64,000 bases of DNA, from NCBI GenBank assembly GCA_030147525.1, contig JASBVF010000021.1:1-64000 (forward strand). Direction: 5' to 3'. Positions 25,331 to 34,200 of the stretch are shown piece by piece. Both the position numbers and the translations under genes were made by a program. This DNA comes from Bacteroidota bacterium (GTDB lineage: Bacteria > Bacteroidota > Bacteroidia > Chitinophagales > Saprospiraceae). Within the stretch, counting starts at the first letter, position 1. Every line of letters starts with the position of its first letter. Below the pieces are notes generated by a model. The model had not been told where the DNA came from and searched no databases. It was given only the letters and a program-made list of their open reading frames with translations.

Positions 25331-26746
25331 ATGAAAATAGCTAACGTCATCCTACATTTACTTCTTGTTTTTGCCTTTTCTTCTTACGGTCAAAACAACA
25401 TTTCCGGCGACTGGCACGGTACGCTTAATTTTCAAAATGTGATTAAACTCCGACTCATCTTTCACATCTCCGAAACGAACGGCCAACTCTCTGCTACAAT
25501 CGACAGTCCCGATCAAGATGCTTTTGGACTTCCAACTGGCGAAATAACTTTCACAAATTCCCTCCTGAAAATTAAACTGCCGGATCAAATGGCTGAATAC
25601 ATTGCTATCGTCAACGATGATTTCACCAAACTCAATGGAATTTTCACCCAGTATGGCAAAGAAATACCTTTAGAGATGGGCCGAAATGTAGAGGCAAAAG
25701 AAGTGCTGAACCGACCTCAGGAACCCATCCCTCCCTTCCCTTATTTTGAGGAAGAAGTTACTTTTAAAAACCCCGAAGCTGGAAACACACTAGCTGGAAC
25801 AATCACCCTTCCTATGAGAGGAGAACATTTTCCCATCGTCGTTCTCCTAAGCGGTAGTGGACAGCAAGACCGAAATGAGGAGCTATGTGGTCACAAACCT
25901 TTCCTTGTACTGGCCGACCACCTGACTCGGCAAGGCATTGGCGTATTACGCTATGATGATCGTGGCATGGGCGGGTCTACAGGCAATTTTGACAATGCCA
26001 ATGCCGAAGATTTTGCCACGGATGCAATGGCTGCAGTGAACTACCTGAAAACCCGCCCGGAATTGAAATTTGGACAAATTGGCATCATTGGCCACTCTGA
26101 GGGCGGAATGATTGCCCCAATGATAGCAGCACAGTCTGAGGATATTGGTTTTATCGTACTATTAGCCGGACCGGGTGTACCTGGCGATGAGCTTTTAGCC
26201 AAACAAATCGAGTTAATTAGCCGTGCTAATGGAGAGTCTGAGACCTACATCAATGATGTAACTGAAAACAATCGAATGTTTTTTGAATTGGTAAAAAATG
26301 AAACGGATGACGAAAAACTCAAGAAGAAAGTGCGTGAACTGATTCAGCAACAATATAACAATGCACCAGATGAGGAGAAGGCTAGAATCAGCGACTTTGA
26401 GGCACTTTTTGAAGTGGAATCTGCCGAATTACTCGAACCTTGGATGATTTACTTCCTTCGCTTTGATCCAGCTAAGTTTTTGACCAAAGTAAAATGCCCC
26501 GTTCTCGCCCTAAATGGCGAAAAGGACTTACAGGTAGAGCCAAAGTCGAATCTTGCCGGCATCAGATCGGCCCTCGAAAAGGGTGGCAACAAAAACTTCG
26601 TAGTGAAAGAACTACCCGGCCTCAACCACCTCTTCCAGACCTGCAAAACGGGTGCCCTCAGCGAATACCGCACCATCGAAGAGACGTTTTCGCCGGTAGC
26701 GCTGGAGCAAGTTTCGAGCTGGATTTTAAAAATTGTAGAACAATGA
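25331..26746 (+). CDS. Secreted alpha/beta hydrolase
   Basis: 471 residues with signal peptide (ANVILHLLLVFAFSSYG). Residues ~23-125 are a small beta-sandwich common at the front of these Bacteroidota hydrolases (ISGDWHGTLNF). Residues ~150-470 are the hydrolase: oxyanion region LLSGSGQQDRNE, nucleophile GHSEGG (Ser about 259), acid ALNGEKDLQV, and His in PGLNHLFQ. Likely an esterase or acyl-transfer enzyme in the periplasm; substrate unknown. The stop overlaps the start of the next gene (ATGA), so the two are co-translated. Base composition is more AT-rich than the flanking genes. Confidence 0.88.
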   Translation: MKIANVILHLLLVFAFSSYGQNNISGDWHGTLNFQNVIKLRLIFHISETNGQLSATIDSPDQDAFGLPTGEITFTNSLLKIKLPDQMAEYIAIVNDDFTKLNGIFTQYGKEIPLEMGRNVEAKEVLNRPQEPIPPFPYFEEEVTFKNPEAGNTLAGTITLPMRGEHFPIVVLLSGSGQQDRNEELCGHKPFLVLADHLTRQGIGVLRYDDRGMGGSTGNFDNANAEDFATDAMAAVNYLKTRPELKFGQIGIIGHSEGGMIAPMIAAQSEDIGFIVLLAGPGVPGDELLAKQIELISRANGESETYINDVTENNRMFFELVKNETDDEKLKKKVRELIQQQYNNAPDEEKARISDFEALFEVESAELLEPWMIYFLRFDPAKFLTKVKCPVLALNGEKDLQVEPKSNLAGIRSALEKGGNKNFVVKELPGLNHLFQTCKTGALSEYRTIEETFSPVALEQVSSWILKIVEQ

Positions 26747-27099
26747 AAATTTTCAACCTCCTCCTCGCAGGGCTTTTCCTGCTCTTTGCCATCGTACAAC
26801 TCAACGACCCCGACCCGTGGGGCTGGGCTGCCATGTACACTTTCGTGGCGGGTGTTTGCGGGTTTGCTGCCTTTGGCAAAACGAATCTCTGGGTGCTTTG
26901 GACCGGCATCGCAGCGGCCCTGGCCTGGATGGCTTTTTTGCTGCCGGAATTCATCAATTGGGTAAAAATGGGCGCACCCAACATCGCCACCGGCATGAAA
27001 GCTGAGACGCCCTATGTCGAGTTCACCAGGGAGTTTCTGGGTTTGTTGATTTGCCTGGGAGCTTTGGGCTGGCAGCTTTGGAGGGTTAGGAAAAGGTAA
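26743..27099 (+). CDS. TMEM220-family small membrane protein
   Basis: 118 residues with about four transmembrane helices: LLLAGLFLLFAIVQLND, AAMYTFVAGVCGFAAF, LWVLWTGIAAALAWMAFL and FLGLLICLGALGWQLW. The pattern of the first helix ending QLNDPDPWGW and the acidic/aromatic loop is that of the TMEM220 family, function unknown. Starts at ATG 26743, overlapping the hydrolase stop by 4 nt. Confidence 0.8.
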   Translation: MKIFNLLLAGLFLLFAIVQLNDPDPWGWAAMYTFVAGVCGFAAFGKTNLWVLWTGIAAALAWMAFLLPEFINWVKMGAPNIATGMKAETPYVEFTREFLGLLICLGALGWQLWRVRKR

Positions 27100-27149
27100 A
27101 AGTTTGACCTTTTTGTGTAGTTCTGCGTTCTACTTCCGAATTTTACCGC

Positions 27150-27890
27150 ATGATTTTACGAACTGAAAATTTAGTCAAACGCTACGGCGACCGCACCGTC
27201 GCCAAAGAAGTTTCCCTCAATGTCCACCAGGGGGAAATCGTCGGACTGCTGGGCCCCAACGGCGCAGGCAAAACCACCACTTTTTACATGGTCGTCGGTT
27301 TCATCAAACCCAACGGCGGCAATGTTTTCCTTGAAAAACGGGACATCACTGCCCTGCCGATGTACAAACGGGCAAGGCTCGGCATTGGCTACCTGCCGCA
27401 GGAACCATCTGTTTTCCGGAAACTGAGCGTGGAAGACAACATCAAAGCCGTGCTGGAAATGATGCCGCTGACGAAAGAGGAACAATCACAACGCCTCGAA
27501 GGGCTGATCACCGAATTCGGTCTTGAAAAAGTGCGTACCAGCAAGGGCGATACCCTCTCCGGCGGTGAGCGCCGCCGTACGGAAATCGCACGGGCGCTGG
27601 CCAGCGACCCCAAATTTATCCTGCTCGACGAGCCCTTCGCCGGTATCGACCCCATTGCTGTGGAAGACATCCAGACCATCGTTTTTAAACTCAAAGCCCG
27701 CAACATCGGCATCCTCATCACCGATCACAACGTGCAGGAAACCCTTTCCATCACCGACCGGGCTTACCTGATGTACGACGGCGCCATCCTCATGGCCGGA
27801 ACGGCAGAAGAACTCGCCGCCGACGAACAGGTGCGCCGCCTCTACCTCGGCCGGAATTTTGAATTGAAACGGAAGATACTGGATGTGTGA
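27150..27890 (+). CDS. lptB: LPS export ABC transporter ATP-binding protein
   Basis: 246 residues, the family norm. Cytoplasmic ATPase of the LptBFGC extractor that moves lipopolysaccharide from the inner membrane to the Lpt bridge. Walker [12 protein letters not shown]-loop [18 protein letters not shown], signature LSGGERRR, Walker [12 protein letters not shown] and the H-loop [10 protein letters not shown]. The [11 protein letters not shown] and [10 protein letters not shown] segments are typical of LptB. LptF/G/C are not adjacent. The stop codon TGA lies at the start of a low-complexity octamer tract. Confidence 0.95.
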   Translation: MILRTENLVKRYGDRTVAKEVSLNVHQGEIVGLLGPNGAGKTTTFYMVVGFIKPNGGNVFLEKRDITALPMYKRARLGIGYLPQEPSVFRKLSVEDNIKAVLEMMPLTKEEQSQRLEGLITEFGLEKVRTSKGDTLSGGERRRTEIARALASDPKFILLDEPFAGIDPIAVEDIQTIVFKLKARNIGILITDHNVQETLSITDRAYLMYDGAILMAGTAEELAADEQVRRLYLGRNFELKRKILDV

Positions 27891-28010
27891 GAGAATGAGA
27901 GGATGAGAACGGTAAAAGCAAAATTTTCAGCTTTGGTCTGCAACCATTTTTTATCTAAAACCCTCTGTAAAAACGGGAACTCAATAACTCATTAACCTAA
28001 TAACTCAAAA
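27887..28010 (+). repeat. Octamer tracts flanking the lptB-BatD gap
   Basis: GTGAGAGA, ATGAGAGG, ATGAGAAC (27887-27910) begins inside the lptB stop codon. AACTCAAT, AACTCATT, AACCTAAT, AACTCAAA (27979-28010) ends 3 nt before the next ATG. The two tracts are not good complements of each other, so they may be remains of two elements. Confidence 0.6.
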
Positions 28011-28013
28011 CTT

Positions 28014-28583
28014 ATGAAAAAGGGATTTTTCAGTTTTTTCTTCGCAATGGCTTTCCTGGCAACGGCCACTGCCCAGGACAAGCCTGTTAAATTCACCGTA
28101 CAGGTCAGCACCGATTCCATCCTCGTAGGTAACTATTTCGAGGTGAAATTCACCCTCGAAAACGCCAGCGGCCAGAACTTCGAAGCGCCCGATTTTAAAG
28201 ATCACTTCAACGTGGTGAGCGGCCCGAACCATTCCACTTCCATGAGCATCGTCAACGGCAACATGACACAAAGCATGACCATCACCTACTACCTCGAACC
28301 AAAAGACGTGGGCGCTTTTTACATCCTGCCGGCCAGCGTCAAAGCTGGCGATAAAGTACTGGAAACCAGCCCATTGGAAGTACTCGTCGTACCGAATCCC
28401 GACGGCATCAAGCAAAATCAACCCCGCCGGATGGACAGTTTCCAGTTCAATTGGGGAGACATGCCGGACATGAATTTTGATTTTTCCTTCCCTGATTTCA
28501 GGAATTTAATGCCGCCACCGCCACCGGCGGAGGAAGCTCCGAAAGAAGCGCCGAAAAAGAAGAAAAAGACCATCCGGATTTAG
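28014..28583 (+). CDS. Short BatD-like secreted protein
   Basis: 189 residues with signal peptide (GFFSFFFAMAFLATATAQ). The remainder matches the first Ig-like domain of BatD-type oxygen-tolerance proteins: ILVGNYFEVKFTLENASG, FNVVSGPNHS and ITYYLEPKDVGAFYILPASV. Full BatD proteins are about 550-600 residues with a C-terminal membrane helix. This one stops after one domain with a Pro/Lys-rich tail (PPPPPAEEAPKEAPKKKKK). No batA, batB or batC neighbours. Either a truncated relic or a small relative with its own role. Confidence 0.75.
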   Translation: MKKGFFSFFFAMAFLATATAQDKPVKFTVQVSTDSILVGNYFEVKFTLENASGQNFEAPDFKDHFNVVSGPNHSTSMSIVNGNMTQSMTITYYLEPKDVGAFYILPASVKAGDKVLETSPLEVLVVPNPDGIKQNQPRRMDSFQFNWGDMPDMNFDFSFPDFRNLMPPPPPAEEAPKEAPKKKKKTIRI

Positions 28584-28586
28584 GAT

Positions 28587-28650
28587 GAACGCAGAGACGC
28601 AGTGACGCAGAGTACCACATTCACCTCTGCGTCCTTGCGTCTCAGCGTTC
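28587..28650. repeat. Octamer stutter hairpin filling a convergent gap
   Basis: Arm ACGCAGAG, ACGCAGTG, ACGCAGAG (28589-28612) faces the complement of ACGCTGAG, ACGCAAGG, ACGCAGAG (about 28624-28650). It begins 3 nt after the BatD-like stop. On the other side it reaches into the TGA of the glycosidase gene. Confidence 0.85.
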
Positions 28651-31063
28651 AAAAAACTTCCACCGAGTTAGTCGCCCCAGAAACCTCCAACATTTCCAGC
28701 CCGCCATCCCGCTCCGGCGTCACCACCTTCCCGTTCAACGTCCATTTTTTAAACTTCCCTTCGGGAAATGCCACCCGGATTTTCCAGTCTGTTTTTGTTT
28801 GGGTCAAATCGATTTTTACGCCGCTCCCCTGCCGTAAGTATTTCATCGTCAAACTATTATCGCCAATGGTCAAATTTTCCAGACTGGCCTCGTCCCAAGT
28901 CGATGGCATCAGCGGACGCAAGTTCACCAGCCGGTTTTGTGCCTCCGGCCGGATGCCAAAAAACTGCGTCACCACCGGTACCGCCAGGGCATACACGTTC
29001 CACGCCTGCGCCATCATCCCGAAGTCCGGCGACACCTCGTACATCGAGCCGGGCATGGCGTAGCTGAACGACCGCACCATGCGTTGCAGGTAGTCCAGCG
29101 CCTCGTCAGGACGGCCGTAGTTGTTTTCGGCGATGGCCTGCACGCCCGTCGGCAGGGTCATCACGGCGCCGACGTAGGAGAAAATTTTCTTTTTCGCTGC
29201 AAACGACCCCTCGTCCTGCCCTGCCGTCTCGTCCCGGTCGATGCCGGTGACGAACATCCCGAACGGATTGACGAATTGACTGCCCGTTTCCAGCGCCGCC
29301 ACTGCCTTTTCAGGGTCGGCGATGCCGGTTTCCATGGGCGTGTTCACCACCCAGTTGTGGTAAAGTACGAATCCCTGCTTCCGGTCGGGCGGCAAGCTGG
29401 CGATTTTGGCTTTGGTGGCCCGAAGTTCCTCCACAGCCCAGGGCTTGCCCAGCGTGTCGGCTCTGACAATGGCGTCGTCGATGAGGTGCAGCGCCTGCCG
29501 GGTGGTTCCGATGAAGTCGGCGTAGGAGTTAAATTCCGGCACCCAAAACTCCGAGTTGATGCGCTGCCTGAGCTGTTCTGCCACTTTACGGTACTCAGCC
29601 GCTTGTTCCGTTTCACCCATTTCATCTGCCATGTTGGCGGCATCGGCGAAAGCCTGGCAGGTGTAGGCCGCCACGTCGATCATCTCGCTGTCGAGGCCGT
29701 GGATCTCCATCATGCCGAAGCCGTCGGGCAGCAGGTTGCCGTCGGCATCATTTTCTTTGAGTAGCCAGGCGAGGCCCTGCTTCACGAGTGGGTAGTATTT
29801 TTTTAAAAAAGCCCGGTCGCCCGTCCACTGGTAAGTCGTCCAGATGAGGGAGGCGAACTGCGGCGTTTCGTTGATGTTGCCGGGGTTGAAAACCGAGCCG
29901 TTCGTCGATGCTTCGTGGAGGATGCGGCCATTACCGTTAGTCTCGTCCGAAAGTTTTTTCAGCAGATCAATCGTACTGAAAACGATATCTGTGCGGCCCG
30001 TTGCCAGCACGCCAGGCAGGGCGTATTCGCTGTCGCAACCGAACCACCACGGGTAGTCGGGCGTGCCTGCCGAGATGCCCCTCCCCTGCCCCGGCACGTC
30101 CCGGATGAGCCAGTCGGTGTTGTATTTCACCCACTCGAAAGCCTGCTGGATGTTTTTGTCGGGCACGGTGAGGCGGGCCGTGGCAGCTATGCCGGCGTAG
30201 CGTTCTTTTTTGCTTCGCAACAAATCCCCGGCATTTCGCTGCAGGTTTTGCAAAGTTTTTACCGCCGCTGTCTGCGATTGGTACGACCCGGCGATGACGA
30301 TGGGCAGCACCGCCGTTCCGCCCGCCTGAACACTGATTGGGTAGGAAAGCGAGCCGTTGGCGCCCCTGCCCGCCCGCTCGAAATCGCAAGCCTGGCTGCC
30401 AATTTCATGTTCCGAAGGAACCTGCACCGAACCCCACACCACGAACCAGTCGTTCAGACTATCCTTGCCGACCATACTGCCGGTGGACTCGTCGAAACGG
30501 ACGAAGTCGCCGCCGTCCTCCATGCCCGTGCGCTCGCCGAGCCAGACGGGGCGCAGGTCGGTCATGCCGTTGAAATCGAAGGTGAAGCTTTGCGCCGTTT
30601 GGGTTTCATTTTCAAAAACAAACTCCACCACCACCGCCTCCTCGCCATCCGGCACAAACTGGAAGCGCTCCACACTCACCCCCAGCGGCGTTTTTTCATA
30701 AAAATGACTGCTGGCAAACGGGTACTTGACGAACCTCTCTGCCCGGTCGAGGCAGTGCGTTTGCCCGTCCGTGCGAAGCGCCGCAGCGAAGCCGTCCATC
30801 AGTTTGATGGGATGATCCCAGATGCCGCCCATTTCACCGGTCACGTGCCAGCCGAGGTCCGGGAAAGTACCGTCCTGATGGCCCACCACGTACAACCGGT
30901 CGCCGGAGGTGACGCAGGGGGAATTGAGGTAGCTGGGTTTGCCTTCGATGCCCTCCACGCCCTGCATGATTTCCTGCAGGCTGGCAGAGCTGGCAGGCTG
31001 CGGTTTTTGACACTGGAAAAAGGTGAGGGCAAGGGTGATGGCGAGGGTGAGTTTTAGTCGCAT
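28649..31063 (-). CDS. Six-hairpin glycosidase (glycogen-debranching-enzyme-like), secreted
   Basis: About 804 residues from ATG 31063; the frame runs further upstream but the signal sequence (LKLTLAITLALTFFQC) starts here. The Cys after FFQ suggests a lipoprotein. The N-terminal half is a beta-sandwich (VERFQFVPDGEEAVVVEFVF). The C-terminal half is an (alpha/alpha)6 barrel with DYPWWFGCDSEYALPG, GNGRILHEAST, DADGNLLPDG and ASLIWTTYQWTGD, as in amylo-alpha-1,6-glucosidase/GH15-like families. It likely trims oligosaccharides taken up by the SusC/SusD system encoded upstream on the same strand. Exact GH family and linkage are not determined. Confidence 0.8.
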   Translation of the reverse strand: MRLKLTLAITLALTFFQCQKPQPASSASLQEIMQGVEGIEGKPSYLNSPCVTSGDRLYVVGHQDGTFPDLGWHVTGEMGGIWDHPIKLMDGFAAALRTDGQTHCLDRAERFVKYPFASSHFYEKTPLGVSVERFQFVPDGEEAVVVEFVFENETQTAQSFTFDFNGMTDLRPVWLGERTGMEDGGDFVRFDESTGSMVGKDSLNDWFVVWGSVQVPSEHEIGSQACDFERAGRGANGSLSYPISVQAGGTAVLPIVIAGSYQSQTAAVKTLQNLQRNAGDLLRSKKERYAGIAATARLTVPDKNIQQAFEWVKYNTDWLIRDVPGQGRGISAGTPDYPWWFGCDSEYALPGVLATGRTDIVFSTIDLLKKLSDETNGNGRILHEASTNGSVFNPGNINETPQFASLIWTTYQWTGDRAFLKKYYPLVKQGLAWLLKENDADGNLLPDGFGMMEIHGLDSEMIDVAAYTCQAFADAANMADEMGETEQAAEYRKVAEQLRQRINSEFWVPEFNSYADFIGTTRQALHLIDDAIVRADTLGKPWAVEELRATKAKIASLPPDRKQGFVLYHNWVVNTPMETGIADPEKAVAALETGSQFVNPFGMFVTGIDRDETAGQDEGSFAAKKKIFSYVGAVMTLPTGVQAIAENNYGRPDEALDYLQRMVRSFSYAMPGSMYEVSPDFGMMAQAWNVYALAVPVVTQFFGIRPEAQNRLVNLRPLMPSTWDEASLENLTIGDNSLTMKYLRQGSGVKIDLTQTKTDWKIRVAFPEGKFKKWTLNGKVVTPERDGGLEMLEVSGATNSVEVF

Positions 31064-31134
31064 GGTTGTGTTTTTTTGAAAATTTTGATTTGGCATCCGC
31101 TGCCTTGTCATTGCCGCAGGCAACCCGCAACGTA

Positions 31135-31172
31135 ATGAGGGCTGTTCGAACAGCACCTTTTACAGCCCTCAT
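31135..31172. repeat. Inverted repeat between glycosidase and ASPIC/UnbV gene
   Basis: ATGAGGGCTGT (31135-31145) and ACAGCCCTCAT (31162-31172) are perfect 11-nt complements with a 16-nt loop in the 189-nt gap. It may be a processing or attenuation hairpin. No T-run follows. Confidence 0.5.
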
Positions 31173-31252
31173 GATGTAGCAGGTTCCCTACCGGGAATGA
31201 CAACCGGCGTTATCAGAAAATCGTGGATTTATTTCCAAGAATCAATTGATTT

Positions 31253-34200
31253 TCAAAACCGAAACACCTGCATCTCCGCATCATTCCTCGCCACCAGCAG
31301 CAGGCGCTGCCCGCCGGATTTCACCACGGCAAAATCCCGTACCTGACCCACCAGCCGCAGGCCGGACACCTTCGGTGGGATGTATTCGAACGTCCCGTCT
31401 CCCCTACCCTTCAGCAGGCAGCCGAAGCTGGCGTCGTAGCGGCCCATCTCCGGTTTTACGTTGTAGAGATTGCCGCCGAGCAGCAGGTCCATCTTACCGT
31501 CGCCGTCGAAATCCTGCGGCAGGATGGCGTACACGGGCGAAAGCTGCGCCTCCAACGGCAGCGGCACGGGGGTGAAATTGCCCTTCCCGTCGTTCAGGTA
31601 AACCGAAGTTTCGAGGCGGGTGACCTCGTGGACGAGCGAATTCTGTAGCTGTTCCGGAGTAAAAATATCCTGGATCGTCTGCTCCTTGAACGACTCGTAT
31701 TTCAGGTATTTTTTCTTCAAATTCGGCATCTGCGAGATCAGGTCGTGGCGCAAAACCAGCGGGTAGGATTTTTCACCATTAAACTGGCAGATAATCTGCT
31801 CCACCGAGCCGTTTTGATCGAAATCATTGATGTAACACGAGATCGGTTTTTCCTCGCTGGCCCGGAAGCGGGAGTTGCGGCCGTGGTTCCCGGCGATGAG
31901 GTCGGGGTGGCCGTCGCCGTTGAGGTCGGCGACTTCGAGGCAGTTCCACCAGCCGGAGGAGAGAGCGAGAGGGTGAGAGAGTGAGAGAGTGAGAGGTGAG
32001 AAGCGGCCGTTTTCATTTTTGAAAATTTTAATGGGCATCCACTCTCCCACGACGGCCAGGTCGAGGTCGCCGTCGCCATCGATGTCGAGCCAGGCGGCGT
32101 CGGTGATCATTCCAACTTCCTTCAGTTCGGGGGCGATTTCATTGGACACATTTTTAAAATTGCCCTTGCCGTCGTTCTGCAAAATGTAGCCGTTGCAGGG
32201 CACCCCGTAGTAAAACGGGACGAGCCGCATGCCCACGAACAAATCGAGGTCGCCGTCGCCGTCGAAGTCGGCGGGCTTGACGCAGGAGGTGCTTTCGAAG
32301 CGCCCGGCGGGCAGCATGACGTCTTTCAGGGTGAAATTTCCACGCCCGTCGTTCAGGTAGAGCCGGTCACGGAGGGCGGACGAACTGGCGGAAAATTCAT
32401 TGCCGCCGCTACAAACGTACAGGTCGAGGTCGCCGTCGCCGTCTGCATCGAAGAGGGCGCTGCCGAGGTCTTCGCTGAGGCTGTCTTTTTGAAGTATCGC
32501 CTCGTTGGTTTTGATGAAACGACCACCCCGTTGCACGATCATAGCCCCCGGCGAATCCTTGGCATTTCCGATGAAAAAATCGTCCTGCCCGTCGCCGTTC
32601 ACATCGCCAACGCTGATTTTCGGGCCTTCCGTGGAAATCATCTGGTAGATCAACCGGTCACGGTCGAAATCGACGAAGAGGTTTTCGGTGTGGCGGTAGT
32701 TGGTGACTGGTGATTGGTGATTGGTGATTGGGGTGAAAAGGGCCGCCGAAGTGAGGCGGTAACTTGAAGTTACCGCTTCACTTGCAGCCGCTTCTTTTTC
32801 ATCTAAAACCAACACCTGGTTCGTGGGCACGTTCGTCAGCACGGTCACCTTACCGTAGTACCACTCAACGATCAGAGAATCAACGGTTTGTATTTCACCC
32901 AAACCAAAATGCGCCTTGTACTCCATCGAACTTTCGAAGCCCCGAATGGGGTTGTGTTCGAGGTAAAATTGCTGCCCCTGGTGTTTCACCGTAATTTTTG
33001 TGCCTACGGCAAACGGGTTAGCGCCTTCGCCTTTCAGCACCACGGAGAGCCAGCGGTTTTGCGGAGCAAAAGTTTCAACATTGTTGCGATAGATGAAGGC
33101 TGGCATGTTCAGGTTGTTGACCACCAGGTCGAGGTCGCCGTCGAGGTCGAGGTCGGCGTAGGCGCTGCCGTTAGAGAAACCGGGTTTGGCAAGGCCCCAC
33201 TCCTGCGCACGGTTTTTAAAAGAAAGATTTCCCTGCCCTTCGAACAGGTAGTTCGGCACCGCTTCCGAAGGGATATAATCCACGAGTTTTTTAAAATCCA
33301 CCCCTTCCTTGCTGATGACCGAGCGCTTCGTTTCATCGTCGGCAATGAACTGCAGGAAATCCTGATCGGTGAGATCCTGGTAGATGCCGTTTGCGACAAA
33401 AATATCTTTCAGCCCGTCGTTGTTGAAGTCCTGAATGAGGGCGCCCCAGCTCCAGTCGGTCGCCTCCACCCCGGCCAGCCGCCCGATCTCGCTGAAGCTG
33501 CCGTCGCCGTTGTTGAGCTGGAGCATGTTGCGGGTGAACTGGTGGAAATAGCCGTTTTTGATGCCCTCCTGATAGCGGTTCCAGTTTTCGAAGGTGGTTT
33601 TGGTTTTGATGCGGGCTTCGGGTTCTGGCAGCATTTCGGTGACGAAAAAGTCCGGCCAGCCGTCGTTGTTGATGTCGGCCACGTCGGCGCCCATGCTGGC
33701 GGCGCTGATGCTGCCCATCTGCTGGTCGAGCACCTCCCGGAAAGTGCCGTTCTGGTTGTTTAAATACAAATAATCCCGCTCGAAAAAGTCATTGGAAACG
33801 TAGATGTCCTGCCAGCCGTCCTTGTCCACATCGCCGACCGTGACGCCGAGGCCGAAGCCGACGATACTGCCGTAGATGCCGGCTTGCTCGCTGACATCTG
33901 TAAATTTTTCACCGTCGTTCCTGAACAACTTGTCGCCACCCACGGGGTCCCGCTTTTCCCGCTCATTTTTCCTCAAATCAAAACTGCCGATGGCCCGGAA
34001 GGAGTTGTTGAGCAGGTACATATCGAGGTCGCCGTCCTTGTCGTAGTCGAAAAAGGCGGCGTGGGTGCTGAGGCCGGGGTCGGCGAGGCCGTAGGCTTTG
34101 GCTTGTTCGGTGAAGGTAGGTATTTGTTGTTCGTTGTTCGTTGTTTGTTGTTCGTTTAGCAGACCGTTGTTGATGTAGAGTTCATTTTCCTTGTTGTCGC

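Noticed and set aside
29915-31057. A 380-codon open frame antisense to the glycosidase
   Set aside because: The minus-strand protein has signal peptide and glycosidase motifs; the antisense product has no family features.
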